Source of the DNA: CAZGHF01 sp043797305
GTDB lineage: Bacteria; Patescibacteriota; Minisyncoccia; UBA6257; GWB1-50-10
DNA length: 44,802 nt
NCBI GenBank assembly: GCA_043797305.1
Contig: JAZDPW010000017.1
Location: 1-44,802 of the forward strand
Reading direction: 5' to 3'
The position numbers were made by a program, and so were the translations under genes. Under the pieces are notes generated by a model. The model worked only from the letters and a program-made list of their open reading frames with translations. It was not told the DNA's origin and did not search any database. Shown piece by piece: positions 37,848-44,802 of the stretch (the first letter of the stretch is position 1; each line of letters starts with the position of its first letter).

Positions 37848-37880
37848 AAACTTCGGACGCCATAAAGGTGTCCGAAGTTT
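37848..37880 (-). terminator. Terminator after tRNA-Leu
   Basis: AAACTTCGGAC/GTCCGAAGTTT (37848-37858/37870-37880), followed by TTATT on the minus strand. Confidence 0.7.
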
Positions 37881-37886
37881 CATTGG

Positions 37887-37970
37887 TGCGCGGGAGAGGA
37901 CTTGAACCTCCAAGGGCTTGCGCCCACTACCACCTCAAGGTAGCGCGTCTTCCGGTTTCGCCACCCGCGC
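37887..37970 (-). tRNA. trnL: tRNA-Leu (GAG)
   Basis: A class II tRNA with a long variable arm (TGGGCGCAAGCCC). Acceptor GCGCGGG/CCCGCGC, discriminator A, anticodon loop TTGAGGT (anticodon GAG), T loop TTCAAGT. No CCA encoded. Its first base directly follows the rplS stop codon, so 5' processing must free it from that mRNA. Confidence 0.92.
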
Positions 37971-38291
37971 TTATTTAACTTTAAGTTTCTCTCTTATCTT
38001 CTTCGGCGACAAGCCGCGGAGATAGTAAAGTTTTGACCGGTGAACTTTCTTCGGCGAAGACAAAATCTTGATTCTGGAAATATTCGGCGAATGAAGCGGA
38101 TAAACCTTCTCGACGCCGACATCCTGAAGAGTCGTCCGGATAGTCATAGTCGCCCCGGCTTCCCTACCGTGCTTTCTCGCAATCACTATCCCCTCGAAAG
38201 GGGTCTCCCGGGTTTTATCGCCTTCTTTGATTTTCTCCCAAACTTTCACTCTCGCCCCGGCTTTGATTTTTTCCAAAGTTTTTTCGTCCAT
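37971..38291 (-). CDS. rplS: 50S ribosomal protein L19
   Basis: A 106-aa bL19 (GARVKVWEKIKEGDKTRETPFEGIVIARK, split here: VKVWEKIKEG, FEGIVIARKHG, and SPNISRIKIL, RRSKLYYLR-like HRSKLYYLRGL). It lies at the subunit interface, contacting 16S rRNA. Length is near normal (~115). It is usually linked to trmD and rpsP but is found here ~30 kb away. tRNA-Leu follows with no gap. Confidence 0.95.
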   Translation of the reverse strand: MDEKTLEKIKAGARVKVWEKIKEGDKTRETPFEGIVIARKHGREAGATMTIRTTLQDVGVEKVYPLHSPNISRIKILSSPKKVHRSKLYYLRGLSPKKIREKLKVK

Positions 38292-38295
38292 AATT

Positions 38296-38316
38296 TCAAG
38301 TTATAGGTTATAGGTT
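38296..38316. repeat. Degenerate heptamer repeats (TTATAGG type)
   Basis: TTATAGG-TTATAGG-TTTCAGG, period 7, between rluD and rplS. Confidence 0.65.
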
Positions 38317-39021
38317 TCAGGACAAACTGTCAATTACTGTCTTGAGCTCATTGGGCAGTTCCGCCTCGAGCTTCAGCCGGCTGCCGTCGGATTTGGTAAA
38401 TTCAATTGATTCGGCGTGGAGAAACTGCCGGGAAAGATTGAATGGGTCCTTTTTCGGGCTGTAGAGGACGTCTCCCACCACCGGATGATTGATGCTTTTC
38501 ATATGAACCCGAAGCTGATGAGTCCGGCCGGTCTTGGGAGTTAGCTCAACCAGCGTGAATTCGTCATCGCCTTTTTTGAACGTTTTCAAGGCCCGGTATT
38601 CGGTAACCGCTTCTTTTACCATCTTCAACGCCTTGCCCCGAACGACGCGCCTTACCGTCCCCGGCTTCAAGCCAATCGGCACGTCAATAATCCCACTCCC
38701 CGAAAGCCTGCCCCAAACGAGCGCCAGGTAGGTTTTTACCACCTTGTGTTCCTGAAACAGTTTTTTCAGATATTCAAATGTTTTTTGGTTGCGGGCAACA
38801 AGAAGAACGCCGGAAGTTTCCCTGTCCAAGCGATGAACGATACCCGGACGCTCAGCGGGGTTGTCGCCTACCATTTTCACCTCCGGGTAATTCTTTAAAA
38901 GCCAATCCGTCACTGTCGCTTGCCCTTTATCTTCCTTCGAGAAAGATGAGGGGTGTACCAAAACACCGGCCGGCTTCGAAAGAGCCAAAAGATTCTCGTC
39001 TTCATAAATAACGGAAATCAT
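38317..39021 (-). CDS. rluD: RluA-family pseudouridine synthase
   Basis: A 234-aa enzyme that isomerises uridines in rRNA or tRNA. The catalytic Asp is in HRLDRETSGVLL (about 64-75). Other motifs: KPAGVLVHPS at the N-terminus and LTPKTGRTHQLRVHM near the C-terminus. There is no S4 RNA-binding domain, so it is shorter than E. coli RluD (~326 aa). Specificity (RluA, RluC or RluD) cannot be fixed. It lies between tRNA-Ile and rplS. Confidence 0.88.
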   Translation of the reverse strand: MISVIYEDENLLALSKPAGVLVHPSSFSKEDKGQATVTDWLLKNYPEVKMVGDNPAERPGIVHRLDRETSGVLLVARNQKTFEYLKKLFQEHKVVKTYLALVWGRLSGSGIIDVPIGLKPGTVRRVVRGKALKMVKEAVTEYRALKTFKKGDDEFTLVELTPKTGRTHQLRVHMKSINHPVVGDVLYSPKKDPFNLSRQFLHAESIEFTKSDGSRLKLEAELPNELKTVIDSLS

Positions 39022-39046
39022 AACTTATAGTGAACGAGTCGAATTG

Positions 39047-39118
39047 TGGGCGTGGAAGGAATCGAACCTTCGACCCCAGTCTTATCAGGACTGTGCTCTA
39101 CCACTGAGCCACACGCCC
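39047..39118 (-). tRNA. trnI: tRNA-Ile (GAU)
   Basis: Minus-strand cloverleaf with acceptor GGGCGTG/CACGCCC, anticodon loop CTGATAA (anticodon GAT), T arm GAAGGTTCGATTCCTTC and discriminator A. No CCA encoded. In most bacteria this tRNA lies between 16S and 23S; here it is alone. Confidence 0.93.
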
Positions 39119-39128
39119 GTATTCGCTT

Positions 39129-39371
39129 CTACTTTACCAAATTTAAGTCTTCGAACCCCTCGATGTCAAATCGCTGCGTCGGGACAGGTGGCGGGGTTTC
39201 GGTGAAAGCTTCGGCAAAATTGGAAATAAGAAACGCAATGCTCCAGATGATAAGAATGCTTACGATTACGAGCATGAAAAGGGCGAGGAAAGCAAAAACA
39301 TAATGCCGGTTCTCCGGTTTCAAGGAAAACCCCTTCTTCAACTTAAAAAAGGATTTTAAATCTATCTTCAT
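39129..39371 (-). CDS. Small single-span membrane protein, 80 aa
   Basis: A basic N-terminus (KIDLKSFFKLKKGFSLKPENR) is followed by a strongly hydrophobic helix (about 24-50, FAFLALFMLVIVSILIIW) and a C-terminus with Pro-rich TETPPPVPTQ. No family is recognised. Its start codon is formed at the edge of inverted-repeat element 1. Before insertion its ATG would have overlapped the stop of the PilO-like gene (ATGA), so the two genes were probably coupled. Confidence 0.7.
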   Translation of the reverse strand: MKIDLKSFFKLKKGFSLKPENRHYVFAFLALFMLVIVSILIIWSIAFLISNFAEAFTETPPPVPTQRFDIEGFEDLNLVK

Positions 39372-39506
39372 CCCGTTAGAAGTCTGTCTTATTTAACATT
39401 GACCTTGTTATATTGGTGAATATGGTAGTTTGTTTGGTTTATCCCTAGTTAGCGCCGAGCATAAAAATTTCATGGAAATTTTTAGTGCCTTGGACTTCTA
39501 ACGGGA
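39371..39506 (-). mobile_element. Inverted-repeat element copy 1 (136 bp)
   Basis: Perfect 14-bp terminal inverted repeats TCCCGTTAGAAGTC (39371-39384) and GACTTCTAACGGGA (39493-39506). Flanked by the 4-bp direct repeat TTCA (39367-39370 and 39507-39510), as left by transposition. An internal hairpin ATAAAAATTTC/GAAATTTTTA lies near one end. It lies inside the start codon of the 80-aa gene, and its last base supplies the A of ATG. Confidence 0.75.
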
Positions 39507-39507
39507 T

Positions 39508-40032
39508 TCATCTGAAAAATACGCTTCCTCTTATATCCATTTTCATGCCCTCCGACCCCCGGTTTATGGAAACGTTCTCCAAGCTTATGAGATACCTGAA
39601 GTTTTCCATATTTTTCAGGAAATTCAGGAGCTTGCTTAACGTCCCGCCCAGACTGAGATTAAAACTCACCGAACCCAAAATGTTTCCGGAGGGCGGCGTC
39701 TCGCCCAAGAAAGTGAACCCGTAATTCAAGCCGTCTTCCTGAGCAATCACCTGGAAGTCCTTGGAAAGGTCGATAAGTTCGTCTTTCTGGGGAATGACGT
39801 TGTAGAGAACGTTCAGGTACGACTGGCCTTTCAGGGAAAAATCCGACCGGAGAGAGGCAAGCGACTGAAGGGCAACCGACCGTTCGTTGAGCTCCGCCCT
39901 GGTAGCCGCAATTTTTTCGGAGAGCCTGCTGATTTGAAGACCAAACAATAAAATAACCAGAACCAGCGCTCCGATAACGCCAAGAGAAATGGAAAGCTGA
40001 ACAACTATCCTCTTATTGCGAAAAAGGTTCAT
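39508..40032 (-). CDS. PilO-like type IV pilus assembly protein
   Basis: A 174-aa protein with an N-terminal membrane helix (about 11-33, LSISLGVIGALVLVILLFG), a coiled coil (ISRLSEKIAATRAELNERSVAL) and a C-terminal domain with a ferredoxin-like pattern (YLNVLYNVIPQKDELIDL... SLGGTLSKLLNFLKNMENFRYLISLENV). This is the PilO layout of the inner-membrane alignment complex. No other pilus gene is in the window, so the call rests on architecture. It lies between the AIG2-like gene and element copy 1. Confidence 0.68.
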   Translation of the reverse strand: MNLFRNKRIVVQLSISLGVIGALVLVILLFGLQISRLSEKIAATRAELNERSVALQSLASLRSDFSLKGQSYLNVLYNVIPQKDELIDLSKDFQVIAQEDGLNYGFTFLGETPPSGNILGSVSFNLSLGGTLSKLLNFLKNMENFRYLISLENVSINRGSEGMKMDIRGSVFFR

Positions 40033-40068
40033 TCTTCACTAATTTTAACACAAACGAAGTGCTTTTCT

Positions 40069-40365
40069 TTACTTTTTAACGTACACCCAGGCGCTTGTAC
40101 CGCCTTCCAAAACCACTTCTATTCTTTTGTATTCCACTTCGTAATCGTCGAGCATTTTGAGCTCCTCCGGGCTTACTTCGAGAATGAGTCCGTAAACAAC
40201 TCCGTTCTCGTCCGGAACGATAACGGGATAATTTTCTCCGTCTATCGGCATCTCCGTTTTCCGATATTTCTTGAGAACGTCCGGGACGCCGCCGGCTATC
40301 CGGCCGATGGCTTCTTTTTGAATTTCCGGTTCTTTCAGGGTGCCGTAGACGAACAATTTTTCCAT
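40069..40365 (-). CDS. Gamma-glutamylcyclotransferase-like (AIG2) protein
   Basis: A 98-aa protein with the family start LFVYGTLKEP (substrate-binding YGTL) and the acidic region VSPEELKMLDDYEVEYKRIEV, where a Glu acts in the family. Such enzymes release 5-oxoproline from gamma-glutamyl compounds. It lies 3 nt after the atpC stop and so is probably co-transcribed with the ATP synthase genes, although no functional link is evident. Confidence 0.82.
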   Translation of the reverse strand: MEKLFVYGTLKEPEIQKEAIGRIAGGVPDVLKKYRKTEMPIDGENYPVIVPDENGVVYGLILEVSPEELKMLDDYEVEYKRIEVVLEGGTSAWVYVKK

Positions 40366-40368
40366 AAA

Positions 40369-40614
40369 TCAGCCGACGAGAAGAATGGTTTCTTTGGGAT
40401 TGATTTGGGCAAAACCGCCGCTTATTTCGAAAACGTTATCCGCTTCGTCAAAACCGCTGCCCTTTCTTATTTTTACTTTCCCTTTGCTTATCGGCGTGAC
40501 AAGCGGAACGTGATTCTGAAGAACGCCGATTTCACCCTCGGTGGTCGGCAATGACAAAAGGTCGGCTTCGCCTTCGTAAACTTTCTCCTTCAAAGAATAA
40601 ATGAAAACTTTCAT
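40369..40614 (-). CDS. atpC: ATP synthase epsilon subunit, short form
   Basis: An 81-aa protein with only the N-terminal beta-sandwich of F1 epsilon (VFIYSLKEKVYEGEADLLSL, GEIGVLQNHVPLVTPI, ISGGFAQI). The usual C-terminal two-helix domain, which inhibits ATP hydrolysis (full length ~130-140 aa), is absent. Inhibitory control by epsilon may therefore be lacking. Its start codon is completed by inverted-repeat element 2; before insertion the start would have been GTG, 7 nt after the atpD stop. Confidence 0.9.
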   Translation of the reverse strand: MKVFIYSLKEKVYEGEADLLSLPTTEGEIGVLQNHVPLVTPISKGKVKIRKGSGFDEADNVFEISGGFAQINPKETILLVG

Positions 40615-40743
40615 CCCGTTAGAAGTCTGTTTTTAATATTTGACCTTGTCATACTGATAAACAAAGGTTAATTCAGTTCATCCTCGCCAGTGCCTTACAT
40701 AAAAATTTCACAGAAATTTTTATGTCGAGGACTTCTAACGGGA
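40614..40743 (-). mobile_element. Inverted-repeat element copy 2 (130 bp)
   Basis: Terminal repeats TCCCGTTAGAAGTC (40614-40627) and GACTTCTAACGGGA (40730-40743) are identical to copies 1 and 3. The 4-bp direct repeat TTCA flanks it (40610-40613, 40744-40747). The internal ATAAAAATTTC/GAAATTTTTAT hairpin and the TTGACCTTGT block are kept, while the middle has diverged. It separates atpD from atpC. Confidence 0.75.
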
Positions 40744-40749
40744 TTCACT

Positions 40750-42117
<1,368 letters not shown>

Positions 42118-42125
42118 GTTTTTGT

Positions 42126-43061
42126 TTATTCCATTGCGGCGGTGCCCGCCGTTATCTCCAAAAGTTCTTTGGTAATCTGACTTTGCCTTGCTTTATTGTA
42201 GGAAAGAGTAAGAGTGGCTATTAAATCTTTCGCGTTTTCGCTCGCGTTTTTCATCGCCATCATCCGGGCCGAATGCTCCGAAGCATTCGCTTCCAGAATA
42301 ACGTAATAAACCTGAGTTTCAAGGAGCATCGGCAGAAGTTCGTTCAAGACCGCTTCCCGGCTCGGTTCAAAAACGTAATCGTGAACTCCTTCGCCGCTCC
42401 CGCCCAAAACGCCGGGCGTGCCGGAATATTTCCCCCGAACCGGGACAGCTTCCTCAATTCTTTTCTTGAGACTCTCGGCAGTGAAAGGCAAAATCTTTTC
42501 CACGATTGTTTCCTGTTTCATAACCGACAAGAACTTGGTATAAACCGCGTAAATTTCGCCGTACTCCCCGCTCTCGTAGGAATCGCTTAAGAGTTCAGCC
42601 AAAAATTTTGTTTCGTCCTTAGCACCGAAATCTCCGGCGCCGGTTATCTCCCGAAGAATGCGAAATCCTCTTTTTCTGAAAAAGTTGGCGCTCTTTTTGC
42701 CGACCGCAATGATTTCCACCTCCCGGTCCTTGCCGGTCTCGCTTTTTGCAAACTCAACGGCTTTGCGCAAAACGTTGCTGTTGAAAGAACCGCAAAGGCC
42801 CTTGTCGGAAGCAACGACAAGAAGACAGATTTTTTTGGCGTCTTTTTCCTCAAGCAAGGGCGAGTGAAAATCGGACTCGCTTATTTTGCCGCTCAAGTTC
42901 TTTAAAATCTCGAGCGCCGCCAGGGCGTAAGGCCGCGAACGGAGGGCAAATTCCTCGCTCTTTCTCATTTTTACGGCCGAAACCGCCTCCATCGCCTTGG
43001 TAATCTGGGAAATGTTTTCGGTTGAACGGATTCTTTTTTTGACTGCTCGGGAAGTAGGCAT
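42126..43061 (-). CDS. atpG: ATP synthase gamma subunit
   Basis: A 311-aa rotor shaft of F1. N-terminal coiled-coil helix KKRIRSTENISQITKAMEAVSAVKM (part quoted) and C-terminal ASEHSARMMAMKNASENAKDLI are the conserved ends that insert into the alpha-beta ring. SDKGLCGSFN in the Rossmann-like middle is also typical. Slightly longer than E. coli gamma (287 aa) owing to a loop with GKYSGTPGVLGGSGEGVHD. Confidence 0.95.
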   Translation of the reverse strand: MPTSRAVKKRIRSTENISQITKAMEAVSAVKMRKSEEFALRSRPYALAALEILKNLSGKISESDFHSPLLEEKDAKKICLLVVASDKGLCGSFNSNVLRKAVEFAKSETGKDREVEIIAVGKKSANFFRKRGFRILREITGAGDFGAKDETKFLAELLSDSYESGEYGEIYAVYTKFLSVMKQETIVEKILPFTAESLKKRIEEAVPVRGKYSGTPGVLGGSGEGVHDYVFEPSREAVLNELLPMLLETQVYYVILEANASEHSARMMAMKNASENAKDLIATLTLSYNKARQSQITKELLEITAGTAAME

Positions 43062-43074
43062 GTTTTTCTGTGGA

Positions 43075-44610
43075 TTACGCTTTTCCGAAATAATTCTTGC
43101 TGAAATCGTCGGCCGCCCCTTTCAATTTCTCGCTTAGTTTGTCGGATAAATCGCCCGTCTTCCGGATTTCTTCCAAAATTTCCTCGTGGCGTTCGTGGAG
43201 AAACTTCAAAAATCCTTTTTCAAAATCCCTGACTTTTGCCACCTCCACTTTGTCCAAAAAGCCGTTAACGGCGGCAAAAAGAGAAACAACTTCTTCTTCG
43301 AAGGGCATCGGCTGGTACTGCGGCTGTTTCAAGAGCTCGGTGAGCCGCCGTCCCCTTTCTATTTGCTTTTTAGTGGCTTCATCCAAGTCCTGGCCGAACT
43401 GGACGAAAGCGGCAAGTTCGCGATATTGGGCAAGTTCCAGTTTCAACCGACCGGCAACTTTCTTCATCGCTTTAGTTTGAGCCGCCGAACCGACGCGGGA
43501 AACAGAAAGACCGATGTTCAGGGCCGGCCGGATGCCCTGGTAAAAAAGTTCCGGCTCGAGATAAATCTGCCCGTCGGTTATGGAAATGACGTTGGTGGGA
43601 ATGTAGGCCGAAATGTCCGCGAGCTGGGTTTCGATTATGGGAAGAGCGGTAAGCGACCCGCCGCCGTGCTCTTTGTTCATTTTTGCCGCCCGTTCGAGAA
43701 GCCTCGAGTGAAGATAAAAAATGTCGCCTGGGTAAGCTTCTCTTCCCGGCGGACGGCGGAGAAGAAGGGAAATGTCGCGGTAAGCCCAGGCGTGCCTCGT
43801 AAGGTCGTCGTAGATTACAACCGCGTCTTTCCCCTGCTCCATGAAATATTCTCCGATGGTGCAGCCGACGTACGGCGCCAAAAACTGCAAGGCCGCGCCG
43901 GAGGAAGCGCCCGTCAAAACCACAATCGTGTGCTCCAGCGCCCCGGCTTTTTTCAAATCCTCAACTAATCTCGCGACTTTCGATTCCTTCTGGCCGACGG
44001 CAACGTAAATGCAAACCGGCGTTTTGTAATTTTTGTCTTTCTTTTGATTGACAATCATGTCGAGGACAAGAGCCGTCTTCCCGATTTGGCGGTCGCCGAT
44101 AATGAGTTCCCGCTGGCCGCGGCCGATGGGAATCAGGGCGTCTATGGCTTTTACGCCAGTGTGGAGCGGGGCGTTTACCGACTCCCGAGTGATGACGCCC
44201 GGGGCGATTTTCTCAATCGGATAATATTTGGCTTTTTCCAGATTTATGGCGGGGCCACCATCCAGTGTTTCGCCTAAGGGGCTTATCACCCGTCCCAAAA
44301 GTTCATCGGATACCGGAACGGACAAAAGCTTGCCGGTTGATTTTACGACTTGCCCTTCCTTGATGAGCGCCCCATCACCCAAAACGATTACTCCGACCGA
44401 GTCCTCAAGGAGGTTTAAGGCCAATCCCCTGATTTTTTGGTCGCCGGCTTCAAACTCCAACATTTCCGAATACATTATCCCTGAGAGCCCCCTTACTTCC
44501 GCCACACCGTCGCCCGTTTTGAAAACTTCTCCGACATTTTCCATCCGGAGTTCCTGTTTCGTTTCTAAAATTTGTTTTTTCAGTTCTTGTAAAATCTTGT
44601 CCTTTTCCAT
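43075..44610 (-). CDS. atpA: ATP synthase alpha subunit
   Basis: A 511-aa non-catalytic nucleotide-binding subunit of F1. P-loop GDRQIGKTAL, VYVAVGQKESKVARLV, YDDLTRHAWAYRDISLLLRRPPGREAYPGD (only partly quoted in practice: DDLTRHAWAYR) and SVSRVGSAAQTKAMKKVAG. Normal length. Element 3 lies upstream and rebuilds its ATG. Order atpH-atpA-atpG-atpD-atpC is the usual one; membrane subunits would lie beyond the right edge. Confidence 0.97.
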   Translation of the reverse strand: MEKDKILQELKKQILETKQELRMENVGEVFKTGDGVAEVRGLSGIMYSEMLEFEAGDQKIRGLALNLLEDSVGVIVLGDGALIKEGQVVKSTGKLLSVPVSDELLGRVISPLGETLDGGPAINLEKAKYYPIEKIAPGVITRESVNAPLHTGVKAIDALIPIGRGQRELIIGDRQIGKTALVLDMIVNQKKDKNYKTPVCIYVAVGQKESKVARLVEDLKKAGALEHTIVVLTGASSGAALQFLAPYVGCTIGEYFMEQGKDAVVIYDDLTRHAWAYRDISLLLRRPPGREAYPGDIFYLHSRLLERAAKMNKEHGGGSLTALPIIETQLADISAYIPTNVISITDGQIYLEPELFYQGIRPALNIGLSVSRVGSAAQTKAMKKVAGRLKLELAQYRELAAFVQFGQDLDEATKKQIERGRRLTELLKQPQYQPMPFEEEVVSLFAAVNGFLDKVEVAKVRDFEKGFLKFLHERHEEILEEIRKTGDLSDKLSEKLKGAADDFSKNYFGKA

Positions 44611-44742
44611 CCCGTTAGAAGTCTGTTTTATTCGATATTGACCTTGTCATATTGGTGAATAATAGTTGGTTTGGTTTGTTCCCGCCAGTTCCGAGCATAA
44701 AAATTTCGTTGAAATTTTTAGTGCCTAGGACTTCTAACGGGA
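44610..44742 (-). mobile_element. Inverted-repeat element copy 3 (133 bp)
   Basis: Terminal repeats TCCCGTTAGAAGTC (44610-44623) and GACTTCTAACGGGA (44729-44742). Flanking direct repeat is TCCA (44606-44609, 44743-44746), different from the TTCA of copies 1 and 2, which shows the 4 bp belong to the target. The internal hairpin and TTGACCTTGTCATATTGGTG block match copy 1. It separates atpH from atpA. Confidence 0.75.
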
Positions 44743-44754
44743 TCCATGAAAATT

Positions 44755-44802
44755 TTACTTCGATAATGCTTCCCGCAACCTTTCCAAGCGGACCTTTATC
44801 GT
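44755..44802 (-). CDS. atpH: ATP synthase delta subunit, C-terminal end (partial)
   Basis: The last 15 codons, TIKVRLERLREALSK and stop, run off the right edge. The sequence resembles the C-terminal helix of F1 delta subunits, and position directly before atpA fits atpH. The call relies mainly on gene order. Confidence 0.7.
   Translation of the reverse strand, partial: TIKVRLERLREALSK

Overview
The window looks like a chromosomal segment of a Candidate Phyla Radiation bacterium (Patescibacteria, most like Parcubacteria). Pointers are very tight gene packing, a short EF-Ts, a threonyl-tRNA synthetase without a TGS domain, tRNA genes without encoded CCA, a 23S rRNA gene with insertions and no 16S gene beside it, and a cysteine-rich protein family I associate with this group. 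UGA serves as a normal stop, so the code is standard.

Layout. 1-1400 is the 5' part of a 23S rRNA gene (minus strand) with two inserts, preceded by its own consensus promoter. 1745-14.7 kb is mainly minus-strand housekeeping: pcm-ddl, rpmG, tRNAs Tyr/Thr/Thr/Trp, rpsB-tsf, trmD, khpA, rpsP, a Cys-rich unknown, smc-rnc-nusB-rpmF, a cyclophilin and rnhB. 15.3-21.6 kb runs on the plus strand (dnaE, thrS, miaA). 21.6-24.4 kb is gatB and an HD hydrolase (minus). 24.5-27.8 kb groups thymidylate functions: thyA, a DHFR-HIT fusion, a dCMP deaminase fusion and a cytidylyltransferase. 27.8-31 kb is secE-nusG-rplK and gyrB. 31.9-34.8 kb is an AT-rich accessory island: an ArsR regulator, a LOG-family enzyme and a coupled protease/antitoxin-like/PIN-nuclease cassette, linked by shared palindromes. 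35.5-37.6 kb holds two GC-rich divergent genes, one a PyrE-PyrF fusion. 37.9-44.8 kb is rplS with tRNA-Leu, rluD, tRNA-Ile, a PilO-like gene and the F1 ATP synthase genes atpH-A-G-D-C.

Most striking observation. Three copies of a ~130-136 bp element with perfect 14-bp terminal inverted repeats lie in the ATP synthase region. Each is flanked by a 4-bp direct repeat, and each sits exactly inside a start codon (upstream of atpA, atpC and an 80-aa gene), with its last base rebuilding ATG. They look like miniature transposable elements turned into 5' leaders of coupled operon genes.

Other themes. Many genes have a TATAAT-like box only 6-8 nt before the ATG and no Shine-Dalgarno, which suggests leaderless mRNAs. 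A few GC-rich genes instead have long leaders and strong Shine-Dalgarno sequences. Degenerate 7-nt tandem repeats and palindromic elements occur between genes and in frame inside genes (smc, rpsP, gatB). tRNA spacers share a three-hairpin module whose stems co-vary.
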